A stretch of 64,000 nucleotides of DNA from Streptomyces uncialis (GTDB lineage Bacteria; Actinomycetota; Actinomycetes; Streptomycetales; Streptomycetaceae). Location of the stretch: assembly GCF_001905345.1 (NCBI RefSeq), contig NZ_LFBV01000004.1:248001-312000 (forward strand), given 5' to 3'. The notes beneath the pieces were generated by a model. That model had not been told where the DNA came from and made no database searches. It saw only the letters and a list, made by a program, of their open reading frames with translations. The position numbers were made by a program, and so were the translations under genes. Shown here one piece after another: positions 16,573 to 27,020 of the stretch. Positions within the stretch are counted from its first letter, which is position 1; each line of letters starts with the position of its first letter.

Positions 16573-17055
16573 CTGTGGCGGGATATGGAGAAAGACAATC
16601 CATTGCCCTGATCCATGGGAGAACTCCTCAATGTCAAGGAGATTCGGAGGAGGGTATAGGTGGTGCTCCAGGGCGCTCTGATAGCGACGCAGCGTGCGTC
16701 CGTCGAGGGGTACGGGGCAAATGCTGTGAATCAGTTCTCCCGAAGGAATTTTCTTTCCTCGCATGCCCACCACGACGATGCCGCCGTGCTCGGCGTTTGC
16801 AAACCTTGCTACTGCCTGGGCAATTGAGATCTTTCCGTGCTGTGTATCGAGGTCATAATGTGCACGCTTTACGTCGAGCCATGAGCCTTCTGGTTGGCCG
16901 ATCAGAACATCGGCCCGCCCCGCACGGAGCGGCTCGATGGTCGTCTCGCGGGTAAGTTCCCCGCTCTCGGCGGCTTCAACATCGCGATACGGGCGACAGG
17001 TGTTCTCGAACTGAAGTTCCTCTTGGGTCTTGTCGAAGCGGATGGTTCGCGGCAA
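16570..17055 (-). pseudogene. N-terminal part of AlbA_2/Schlafen-like gene
   Basis: 161 residues from a TTG at 17055 with GGGAGG upstream. SWLDVKRAHYDL and the central AVARFANAEHGGIVVVGMRG are typical of the AlbA_2 putative DNA- or nucleotide-binding domain. The frame ends QWIVFLHIPPQ at a TGA formed by the end of transposition unit 2. The proper continuation is at 14873-15070. A truncated protein could still be made from the intact ribosome binding site. AlbA_2 proteins often occur in defence or regulatory settings, but the role here is unknown. Confidence 0.8.
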
Positions 17056-17212
17056 CGGAGGGCCTCCCAGGGGTGTCGACGGGGGCGATCGTTTGGCGCG
17101 GGGTCGCGCATCCCGTCGCTGCGCGGCCCCTGTTCGCCGCTGCGGTCTTCAGATGATGCCTGGAGGTCAGCCCCTGTCGCAGGTCTATCGCGATCAGCGC
17201 GAACCAACGACA

Positions 17213-17247
17213 AAGAGCGGGAACCAGTGAGACTGGTTCCCGCTCTT
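17213..17247 (-). terminator. Perfect 15-bp stem downstream of tRNA-Arg fragment
   Basis: AAGAGCGGGAACCAG (17213-17227) pairs with 17233-17247 across a 5-base loop. It lies just beyond the 3' end of the tRNA-Arg fragment, so it is most likely the original terminator of that tRNA gene. Confidence 0.75.
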
Positions 17248-17297
17248 CATCCTTGGCATCTGCGCTGGTCAACCGCAACATCGTGCCGGTTGAGGCG

Positions 17298-17343
17298 AGG
17301 CTCCGGCAGGATTCGAACCTGCGCACACGGCTCCGGAGGCCGT
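17298..17343 (-). tRNA. 3' fragment of tRNA-Arg(CCG), probable attachment site
   Basis: On the minus strand the sequence contains an anticodon arm (stem ACGGC/GCCGT, loop CTCCGGA, anticodon CCG) and a T-arm (GCAGG, TTCGAAT, CCTGC), then an acceptor 3' strand. No D-arm or 5' acceptor strand lies at higher coordinates, where a T/A-rich stretch follows instead, so the gene is not complete. Integrative elements of actinomycetes commonly leave such a 3' tRNA portion at one end. The integrase remnants to the right fit this reading. A complete copy was not found in the window. Confidence 0.7.
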
Positions 17344-17867
17344 TTCGCTTTTTTAGTGACGAGTAGTCGATCGAGCGGAAAGGTGTCAGCGGCTTGGCGG
17401 GAGGCGCTCTGGTCGGTATTTGTTCAGGGTGGCTGTACGTCTGGCAGAACTCACCTCCGGGTTTCCCCTTGTGTCGGCGAGGCGTTGGGTGCGCGATGCG
17501 TTCGAGTGCAGTTCGCCGACGGCAGACCAATTCGTGCTTGATTTGACTGGATATTTTCGCCAGAGATATGTCAACCTTGATCATGTCGGTGCGAGGGCCT
17601 GCTGAGGGGCCTCGGGAAACAGTCGAAACCTGTGGCCCAGTGATCTGCCAAGGTGCTCGGCGCACCCGAACTCTTCTCTCTCGTGAGACGCCGGCCATGT
17701 GACTCAACCACGAACGGCAAGTCGGGCTTCGTCGCTCCTTGTACCACGCAATCCCCGGTTCGCGAAACCGGGAATCTTCCGGAGCCTTGTAGGTGTCCTT
17801 CGGTGCTGAAGCCGGATGGGCGCCTTGTTCCGTTGGAAACGCACCCCTATTTCGAGGAGTCTCCCCT
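17344..17867. other. Gap between tRNA fragment and recombinase, no gene supported
   Basis: About 520 bases with lower GC than the flanks and several stop-rich frames. The stretch fits attachment-proximal DNA of an integrative element. GAGGAG at 17854-17859 is the ribosome binding site of the next gene. Confidence 0.4.
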
Positions 17868-18557
17868 GTGGCTGCTGTTGTTGATGAAAGGTTCCTGCTG
17901 TCGGATCGGCAGCGAGACGACTTGCTGAATCGGATCGGTCAATGCCCGCGGAACGGCCGCCCACTGCGCGCCTTCCTGTCGTCCGTAGCCCTGGCGGCAC
18001 TGAGGCCGCATGAGGCATTGGCTCTGCGGGTGCGTGACGCGAATCTGCCCAACCAAGGCCCGGGCGAGCTGATGGTTCTTCCTGGCCGTCTCAGGAGCGG
18101 GGACGAAGCCGTGGAGGGCGTTGGTGTTGTGCGGGTGGTTCCGGCAAGCCCGGAATTGGTGGAGATTCTGAAGGCGGAAGTCGCCCGGCGTGGCCTAGGT
18201 CCGGTGGACCTGATGTTCACCCGCGATGACGGTCGACCGTTGCCCGGGGCCGTCTACCGCAAGGCATGGCGCAGCGCGCGGGAAGCCGTCCTGGAGCCCC
18301 ACGAGTTCAGCTCGCCTCTGGGCAGAAGGGTCTCCGACCTCCGAGACACCTGTATTGCAACCTGGCTGAGCGGGCACCGCACCGCTTGGGATATCTCCAA
18401 CCTGGCTGATCGGACCGGCATCAGCGTTTCTGCACTCGCCCGCCGCTTCCCGCACTGCTTTCAGCCGCCCGCGTCGGCCGAAGCTTCCAACGCCCTTATT
18501 GAAGCCGCCTTCTGCACAGCCGGCCCGGAGCGCGCACCGACGCACGCTGCCCGATAG
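17868..18557 (+). CDS. Tyrosine-recombinase-like protein, catalytic residues incomplete
   Basis: 229 residues from the GTG at 17868, set 8 bp behind GAGGAG. Earlier starts lack this. ALRPHEALALRVRDA looks like the Arg-I box of tyrosine recombinases, and DLRDTCIATWLSG looks like the HxxR box but lacks the usual His and has Asp where a second His normally lies. No clear nucleophilic tyrosine follows (PHCFQPP). It is therefore probably an inactive accessory or fossil recombinase of the integrative element, upstream of the excisionase and integrase. An alternative is a regulatory protein using the recombinase fold. Confidence 0.6.
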   Translation: MAAVVDERFLLSDRQRDDLLNRIGQCPRNGRPLRAFLSSVALAALRPHEALALRVRDANLPNQGPGELMVLPGRLRSGDEAVEGVGVVRVVPASPELVEILKAEVARRGLGPVDLMFTRDDGRPLPGAVYRKAWRSAREAVLEPHEFSSPLGRRVSDLRDTCIATWLSGHRTAWDISNLADRTGISVSALARRFPHCFQPPASAEASNALIEAAFCTAGPERAPTHAAR

Positions 18558-18686
18558 CCGCAACGCGCATTCGATCAGCGGCCGGATCACAGATCTCGTC
18601 ACTTTCTCAGCAACTGCCGCGGGTGGGAGAACCTCGCCGTTCCCCGCCCGCGGTCGGCCACTCGCTTCACTCACACAGGACTCCCC

Positions 18687-18980
18687 ATGCCCACACACCC
18701 ACTTCCCGCCCCCTTCGTCGCTGTCGGCGCGGCGTTCCTGAATGTGAAAGACGCGGCCGAATACCTCGGCCTCTCGCCACATACGCTCTACGTCTGGCGG
18801 CACCGGCGCCAAGGGCCGCCGAGCTTCCGTATGGGGCCACGGGGCCGCGTCATGTACCGCCGGGAAACCCTGGACGCCTGGATCCATGAACAAGAACTGG
18901 CCGACTCCCGCTGCAATACGGAACTGAGCCCCCTCAACGCCCCGCGTCACTACCGATCCGGCAGCTCAGCGGTCGCCTGA
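18687..18980 (+). CDS. Excisionase-like helix-turn-helix protein
   Basis: 97 residues. The MerR/excisionase-type helix-turn-helix is at residues 18-70: FLNVKDAAEYLGLSPHTLYVW followed by GRVMYRRETLDAWI. Such proteins direct the paired integrase towards excision. It lies 39 bp before the integrase start on the same strand, the standard xis-int order of Streptomyces integrative elements. The ATG at 18687 follows AGGACT. The C-terminal 25 residues are unstructured. Confidence 0.8.
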   Translation: MPTHPLPAPFVAVGAAFLNVKDAAEYLGLSPHTLYVWRHRRQGPPSFRMGPRGRVMYRRETLDAWIHEQELADSRCNTELSPLNAPRHYRSGSSAVA

Positions 18981-19019
18981 CCTGATCGGTCGCCCCCCGT
19001 TTCCGTTCGAAGGAGAGAT

Positions 19020-20263
19020 TTGCCCGGCTACATCGAAGATCGCTGGTTGAAGAAGCGCCCCAGCCGGGAGACCGGCAGGCGTGAGCGCACCGCCATGTAC
19101 GGAAAGTGCACCCGCTACCGGGTGAAGGGGATCCCGGGTGTCAAGGACCGTTCGTTCGACGCGCTGAACGATGCCAAGACCTGGCTCGCGACAGCCCAGA
19201 CCGACGTGCGGCGCCAGGAATTCGTCGACCCGCGGGACGGCGACCTGCCTGTCAAGGACTACATCAGCGTGCACTGGTGGCCTACCCAGAGCGGGGACCC
19301 GTCCACGATCGAACGCATCGAACAGCGGGTGCGGCGCCACATCCTTCCGCACCTCGGAGCGCTCCCCCTGAACGCCGTGGGCACCGACGTCCTCCGAAGC
19401 TGGAAGAAGCGGCTGGAACAGGACCTCGGGCCCACCTCCATCCGCCTCGTCTGGGCCACGCTGTCCAGCGTGCTCCAGGCCGCCGTCGAGGACCGCAGGC
19501 TCGCACGCAACCCGTGCCGCGCTAAAACCGTCCGCCCGCCCGCCGCTGCTCCGGGCAGGCTGGAGGCATGGCCGCAGGAACACGTACGGACAGTCCGCGC
19601 CGCCCTCCCGGACCGCTACCGGATCCTCGTGGAGATCGGCGCCGGTCTCGGCCTGCGCCAGGGCGAGGCGTTCGGACTCAGCCTGGACGACTTCGACTTC
19701 GACGAGGGCGTCGTCCACATCCGCCGCCAGATCAAGATGGTCCGGGCGAGCCTGTGCTTCGCGCTCCCCAAAGGCCGCAAGGTCCGCGACGTGGCACTGC
19801 CCTCCAGCGTTGGCGAAGCAGCACGACGGTACGCGACCGCGTTCCCGTCCGTGCCGGTCACCATGGCCTGGGACGACCCCCGCCCACCGGAGACACCGGT
19901 GGAGGCCAAGCACCGCCGCCCCGGACGTACAACCTGCTCGTGACCGGCCGCGAGCGCAAGGCGATCAACCGGAACTACTTCAACTCCTACATCTGGAAAC
20001 CCGCACTCACCAAGGCCGGCGTAATCGGCGGCCTGGAGCAGCGCGCCGACGGACAGCGCGTCTGGGAACCCTCCCGCGAACACGGCTTCCACGCGCTGCG
20101 CCACTTCTACGCCTCGGAGCAGCTGGAGGCCGGTGAGTCGGTCGTCTCACTCGCCCAGTGGCTGGGACACTCCGACCCGGGGTTCACTCTGAGGAAGTAC
20201 GCGCACTTCCTGCCCCGGGCGGGCGCCCGCGGCACCGCCGCCATCGACGCCCTGTTCGGCTAA
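19020..20263 (+). pseudogene. Site-specific tyrosine integrase, frameshifted
   Basis: Starts at TTG 19020 with AGGAG just upstream (product begins MPGYIEDRW). The first frame runs to 19943 and holds the N-terminal arm, the core-binding domain and the Arg-I box GLGLRQGEAFGL. The homologous continuation RTYNLLVTGRERKAINRNYF lies in the +2 frame and carries the HALRH box, WLGHSD and the nucleophile segment LRKYAHF, ending at 20263. The switch falls at the C4 run 19919-19922, and one extra C would restore a single protein of about 414 residues. The mutation separates Arg-I from the other catalytic residues. A base-calling error is the main alternative. Confidence 0.85.
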
Positions 20264-20273
20264 CCGAGATTGC

Positions 20274-20295
20274 GGCCCGGGAGTGTTCCCGGGCC
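20274..20295 (+). terminator. Hairpin after integrase
   Basis: GGCCCGGGA and TCCCGGGCC (9-bp arms, GTGT loop) begin 11 bases after the integrase stop. Confidence 0.65.
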
Positions 20296-20320
20296 CAAAG
20301 TCCCAGAGAAGTCCCACAGA

Positions 20321-20377
20321 CGCCGCCGCACCCCCATCAGACCTTTGTTTTGGCAGGTCAGACGGGGTGCGGCGGCG
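20321..20377. terminator. Bidirectional terminator between integrase and murA2
   Basis: CGCCGCCGCACCCC (20321-20334) pairs with 20364-20377. The loop contains a T-rich stretch. It separates convergent genes and ends 9 bases before the murA2 stop. Confidence 0.7.
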
Positions 20378-20385
20378 CTCGTATG

Positions 20386-21915
20386 TCAGATGTCCCGGAA
20401 CGTCTCGATCTGGGCGCCCACGGAGTTGAGGCGCTCCGCCAGTTCCTCGTAGCCGCGGTTGATGACGTACACGTTCCGCAGGACGGACGTGCCCTCCGCG
20501 GCCATCATCGCCAGCAGGACGACCACCGCCGGGCGCAGCGCGGGCGGGCACATCATCTCGGCGGCGCGCCAGCGGGTCGGGCCCTCCACCAGGACGCGGT
20601 GCGGGTCCAGGAGCTGGAGGCGGCCGCCGAGCCGGTTGAGGTCGGTGAGGTAGATCGCGCGGTTGTCGTAGACCCAGTCGTGGATGAGGGTCTTGCCCTG
20701 CGCGGTCGCGGCGATGGCCGCGAAGAAGGGCACGTTGTCGATGTTCAGGCCGGGGAAGGGCATCGGGTGGATCTTGTCGATCGGCGCCTCCAGTTTGGAG
20801 GGGCGGACCGTGAGGTCGATCAGCCGGGTGCGCGCGTTGTCGGCGACGTACTCGGCGGAGCGGTCGTGGTCGAGTCCCATCTCCTCCAGGACCGCCAGCT
20901 CGATCTCCAGGAACTCGATGGGCACCCGGCGGATCGTCAGCTCCGACTCGGTGACGACGGCCGCGGCCAGCAGGCTCATCGCCTCGACCGGGTCCTCGGA
21001 GGGGGAGTAGTCCACATCCACGTCGATGGTGGGGACGCCGTGCACGGTCAGGGTGGTGGTGCCGACGCCGTCGACCCGTACGCCGAGCGCCTCCAGGAAG
21101 AAGCACAGGTCCTGGACCATGTAGTTGGAGGACGCGTTGCGGATGACCGTGGTGCCGGCGTGCCGGGCGGCGGCCAGCAGCGCGTTCTCGGTCACGGTGT
21201 CGCCGCGCTCGGTCAGGACGATCGGCCGGTCGAGCTCGGTGCGGCTCTCGACCTCCGCGTGGTAGAGCCCTTCGGTCGCGGTGATGTCCAGGCCGAACCG
21301 GCGCAGGGCGATCATGTGCGGCTCGATGGTGCGGGTGCCGAGGTCGCAGCCGCCCGCGTAGGGCAGCTTGAAGTGGTCCATCCGGTGCAGCAGCGGACCG
21401 AGGAACATGATGATGGAGCGGGTGCGGCGGGCGGCGTCCGCGTCGATGGCCCCCATGTCGAGCTCGGCGGGCGGCACGATCTCCAGGTCGACACCGTCGT
21501 TGATCCAGCGGGTGCGCACACCGATGGAGTTGAGGACCTCCAGCAGCCGGAAGACCTCCTCGATACGGGCGACCCGGCGCAGGACCGTACGGCCCTTGTT
21601 GAGGAGGGTCGCGCACAGCAGCGCGACGCAGGCGTTCTTGCTCGTCTTGACGTCGATGGAACCGGACAGCCGGCGTCCACCGACCACACGCAGATGCATG
21701 GGGCCCGCGTAGCCGAGGGACACGATCTCGCTGTCGAGAGCCTCACCGATGCGGGCGATCATCTCAAGGCTGATGTTCTGGTTTCCGCGCTCGATGCGGT
21801 TGACGGCGCTCTGACTTGTGCCGAGCGCCTCGGCGAGCTGGGACTGGGTCCAGCCACGATGCTGCCGGGCGTCACGGATGAGCTTGCCGATGCGTACGAG
21901 GTAGTCGTCTGCCAT
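20386..21915 (-). CDS. murA: UDP-GlcNAc 1-carboxyvinyltransferase with N-terminal XRE domain (MurA2)
   Basis: 509 residues. Residues 10-65 form an XRE helix-turn-helix (WTQSQLAEALGTSQSAVNRIERG). From residue 75 the EPSP-synthase/MurA fold begins: SKNA at 92-95 matches the substrate-binding Lys-Asn, and YAGGC places Cys190 at the PEP-reactive cysteine. MurA transfers enolpyruvate from PEP to UDP-GlcNAc, the first committed peptidoglycan step. The DNA-binding extension is conserved in streptomycete paralogues (SCO5998-type, from memory). It suggests that a cell-wall enzyme also acts as a regulator. A palindrome just before the start may be its own operator. The gene is monocistronic and follows the integrative-element remnant. 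Confidence 0.9.
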   Translation of the reverse strand: MADDYLVRIGKLIRDARQHRGWTQSQLAEALGTSQSAVNRIERGNQNISLEMIARIGEALDSEIVSLGYAGPMHLRVVGGRRLSGSIDVKTSKNACVALLCATLLNKGRTVLRRVARIEEVFRLLEVLNSIGVRTRWINDGVDLEIVPPAELDMGAIDADAARRTRSIIMFLGPLLHRMDHFKLPYAGGCDLGTRTIEPHMIALRRFGLDITATEGLYHAEVESRTELDRPIVLTERGDTVTENALLAAARHAGTTVIRNASSNYMVQDLCFFLEALGVRVDGVGTTTLTVHGVPTIDVDVDYSPSEDPVEAMSLLAAAVVTESELTIRRVPIEFLEIELAVLEEMGLDHDRSAEYVADNARTRLIDLTVRPSKLEAPIDKIHPMPFPGLNIDNVPFFAAIAATAQGKTLIHDWVYDNRAIYLTDLNRLGGRLQLLDPHRVLVEGPTRWRAAEMMCPPALRPAVVVLLAMMAAEGTSVLRNVYVINRGYEELAERLNSVGAQIETFRDI

Positions 21916-21926
21916 GTGCCGCAGGC

Positions 21927-21943
21927 TATCTCAGATATGAGAT
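21927..21943. promoter_or_regulatory. Palindromic operator candidate upstream of murA2
   Basis: TATCTC-AGATAT-GAGAT, with the perfect core ATCTCA/TGAGAT separated by 4 bp (21928-21943), 13 bases before the murA2 start. The same TATCTC-N6-GAGAT layout is found upstream of acnA at 24009-24026. Confidence 0.6.
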
Positions 21944-22165
21944 GACGTTATCGCCAGGGTGCGCCATTGGAGTTGCCGAATCCCTCGGATGGACCCACCG
22001 TTGTCGCCCGGTCGGCGGTCTGCTTCCGATCCTGCGGGACCCGGCCCGGCGGGGCAACCGCGCCTGCTCCGTCCGGGCGCGAACCGCCTGTTGGGCCCAG
22101 TGGGGGAGTCGGGGCCGTCGCCTCCCCGGGCACCGGCCCCGCACCTCGCCCGTCCGGTCGAGTGG

Positions 22166-22678
22166 TCAGCCCAGGACCGGAGTGGTCTGCGCATGGGTGA
22201 TCCGCCATCCGGTACCGGGCGTTCCGCTCTTCTCCAGGACATAGGTGAGCGAACCGGTCGTCGTATGCACCTGTACGTCGTCGCCTGTCACGGTCGCCGG
22301 GTCCCGCTCGTCGCTCACATGCTTGACGCAGGCGACCACCGCCACATCCGCGCGGACGAACCGGATGTGCAGCACGTCGACCGTGGTGAGGATCTTGGCC
22401 AGCGGCGAGGCGACGGCCACGCGCATGACCTTCTCCATGGAGTCCCGGCCCAGCAGCCGGCGTCCGACGAAGTTCACGATCGACACGTCCGGGGTGTGCA
22501 GCGCGATGAGCCGCTCGACATCGTTCTGGTGCTCGCCGGCGTCCGCGATCAGCCGCTGGATGGCATCGATGTCGGCCACCCGCTCCCCGCTCGCCACGCC
22601 GACCCCGGTCACCTCGGGTGCCGTGGAACCGGTGCCCGGTCCGTCGCCCGTGGTCGTCCCCTGCGGTGTGCTGGTCAT
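22166..22678 (-). CDS. SgcJ/EcaC-family (NTF2-like) protein
   Basis: 170 residues from the ATG at 22678, which follows GGGGAG. The core (residues 38-168) has the cystatin/NTF2-like layout: a long helix around IDAIQRLIADAGEHQNDVERLIAL, then HTPDVSIVNFVGRRLLG and beta strands ending WRITHAQTTPVLG. Members bind small hydrophobic ligands or act as isomerase-like proteins. No catalytic residues can be fixed. The first 35 residues are Thr/Gly-rich. It is divergent from a TetR regulator with two palindromes between them, so it is likely the regulated target. Confidence 0.75.
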   Translation of the reverse strand: MTSTPQGTTTGDGPGTGSTAPEVTGVGVASGERVADIDAIQRLIADAGEHQNDVERLIALHTPDVSIVNFVGRRLLGRDSMEKVMRVAVASPLAKILTTVDVLHIRFVRADVAVVACVKHVSDERDPATVTGDDVQVHTTTGSLTYVLEKSGTPGTGWRITHAQTTPVLG

Positions 22679-22735
22679 GGTGCCGCTCCCCGTCATGTCG
22701 GTGGGCCGTCCGGCCGGTTGCCCGCGAACGCCCTG

Positions 22736-22791
22736 CGGAGCGAATTGCTCCGGTTGGATGGGGACTCTAATCGCGGAGCGTTTCGCTCCGC
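22736..22791. promoter_or_regulatory. Two palindromic operators between SgcJ-like gene and TetR
   Basis: CGGAGC-GAATT-GCTCCG (22736-22752) and GCGGAGCG-TTT-CGCTCCGC (22773-22791, perfect 8-bp arms) share the half-site CGGAGC. Their centres lie about 38 bp apart in the divergent promoter. They are strong candidates for TetR dimer sites. Confidence 0.7.
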
Positions 22792-22851
22792 AAGAGGTCC
22801 GGGGAATCCCGCCCGCTTTGCCCGCCCGCACGGCGATTACGATGCGTCGCT

Positions 22852-23514
22852 ATGACGCCACCCGAACGACGGGGCCCCCGCCAGGCGGAGGCCGAGCGCA
22901 ACGACCGCGCGCTGCTGCGGGCCGCTCGTGAGGTGCTGGCCACCGAGGGCGCGCACGCCTCGGTGGCCGCGATCGCCGCGCGCGCCGGGGTCGGCATCGG
23001 CAGCCTCTACCGCCGCTACCGCACCAAGGAGGAGCTGTTCCAGCGGCTGAGCGTGCTCTCCGTCGAGCACTGGATCGCCGCCGCCGAACAGGGCCTGACC
23101 GACCCCGACGCCTGGTCCGGACTGGCCGGGTTCCTCACCGCGTGCGTCGAGTTCGGCCAGGGTTCGCTCGGCCCGATCGCCGGGACCATCGAGGTCACCG
23201 ACCGGATGCGGAAGGCGAGCGACCGCTCGGACCGGCTCCTGGACGAGCTCGTGGACCGCGCCCACCGGGCCGGAGTGCTGCGCACCGACGTCACCCCGGT
23301 CGACATCGCGCTGCTCATCGAGCAGCTCGGGACCTCCCCGGTGCTGGACCAGCTCCGCAAGCAGGGCCGTGACGATCTGGTGCCCGAGGCCGAGGCGGCC
23401 CGGCGGCGGCTCGTCGCCCTCGCGCTGGACGGTCTGCGCGCACCGGGCGCGGGTCGGCTGCCCGGCACGCCCCCCTCGCTCCGGCTGTTCACGGAGCGCT
23501 GGTCCCGCGACTGA
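22852..23514 (+). CDS. TetR/AcrR-family regulator
   Basis: 220 residues. The N-terminal helix-turn-helix at residues 18-65 reads AREVLATEGAHASVAAIAARAG and GIGSLYRRYRTKEELFQRL, a textbook TetR recognition region. The remaining helices form the ligand and dimerisation domain. It starts 60 bp beyond the second of two CGGAGC palindromes and probably represses itself and the divergent SgcJ-like gene. The ligand is unknown. Confidence 0.9.
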   Translation: MTPPERRGPRQAEAERNDRALLRAAREVLATEGAHASVAAIAARAGVGIGSLYRRYRTKEELFQRLSVLSVEHWIAAAEQGLTDPDAWSGLAGFLTACVEFGQGSLGPIAGTIEVTDRMRKASDRSDRLLDELVDRAHRAGVLRTDVTPVDIALLIEQLGTSPVLDQLRKQGRDDLVPEAEAARRRLVALALDGLRAPGAGRLPGTPPSLRLFTERWSRD

Positions 23515-24008
23515 CCCGGCCCCGATGCCGGCCTGGGCCGGTGCCTGTGACCCGCTCCCGTTGTCCGCGACCCGGCCCCGTGACTGTGACCCGCTGCCGT
23601 GTTCGTGCCCCGCTCCCGGGTCCGTGACCTGGCCCCGCGACGGTGGCTGCGGTCCGCGACCGACCGGGGTCCACCCCGCCGACTGCCTCCGGTGACCGGC
23701 CCCGCCCACCCGGCGACCGGTCCTGCCCACCCGGCGACCGATCCGGCACCGCCCCGGACCGATCCGGCCCCACCGGCGACCGATCTCGTCCCGTCGGTGA
23801 CCGATTCTCTTCCGGTGGCCGGTCCGGGACCTCCCGTGCCGCCGCGGACCGGCGATCGCCCCCCCGCCCGTGGTCAACGCGTATGGGGCGGCCGGGTCGT
23901 GGGGGGCGGGAGCGCGGGAAGGGGCGGCGGGTCCGGGGCATGGGGGACGGCGCGGTGAGCCAGGACACCGGGTCCGGGCATGACCGCGCCGCCGCGATGT
24001 ACTAGAGT
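23515..24008. repeat. Low-complexity intergenic region with degenerate GACCGATCC-type repeats
   Basis: About 490 bases between tetR and acnA. The stretch 23690-23830 repeats variants of CCGGCGACCGATCC at irregular spacing. The minus-strand frame over it spells repeated DRSP units, which is a by-product of the DNA repeat. No ribosome binding site plus plausible product is present. Confidence 0.6.
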
Positions 24009-24026
24009 TATCTCGACATCGAGATA
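24009..24026. promoter_or_regulatory. Palindrome upstream of acnA
   Basis: TATCTCGACATCGAGATA has perfect 8-bp arms with a 2-bp spacer, about 135 bp before the acnA start. It shares TATCTC-N6-GAGAT with the murA2 promoter element. Confidence 0.65.
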
Positions 24027-24059
24027 TCTGCCGAGGCGTACCGCAGCCGCCCACCCCGG

Positions 24060-24089
24060 TTAGGTCTACCTAACTTAGCCTTACCTTAG
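24060..24089. promoter_or_regulatory. Iron-box-like repeat upstream of acnA
   Basis: TTAGG-TCTA-CCTAA (24060-24073) is a perfect inverted repeat, followed by CTTAGCCTTACCTTAG. On the minus strand, 13 of 17 bases match the TTAGGTTAGGCTAACCTAA-type site used by IdeR/DmdR iron regulators of actinomycetes. Aconitase is a 4Fe-4S enzyme, so iron control is sensible. Binding is inferred. Confidence 0.5.
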
Positions 24090-24159
24090 CGGATCGGCGA
24101 GGGGGCGTGGCGGCAGGATTGCGATGGCGGTAGTACGCGCACTGATGAAGGAGACTGTC

Positions 24160-26886
<2,727 letters not shown>

Positions 26887-26920
26887 CCGGCGGCGGGCCC
26901 CGGCCCGCGTCAGGACACCG

Positions 26921-26957
26921 AGGAGGGCCGCTCCCCCTGAACGGGGGCGGCCCTCCT
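26921..26957. terminator. Terminator between acnA and GH92 gene
   Basis: AGGAGGGCCG (26921-26930) pairs with CGGCCCTCCT (26948-26957), with an inner C5/G5 pairing and a T run after it. The flanking genes are convergent. Confidence 0.85.
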
Positions 26958-27020
26958 TTCCGTGCGGCCCCGGCCGCCAGCGAGCCGTACGGACGGCTGT
27001 ACGGGGCACCCACGCGCCGC

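Noticed and set aside
23489..23968. Minus-strand frame with repeated DRSP units
   Set aside because: The protein repeat is produced by degenerate DNA repeats. No ribosome binding site or relative is evident.
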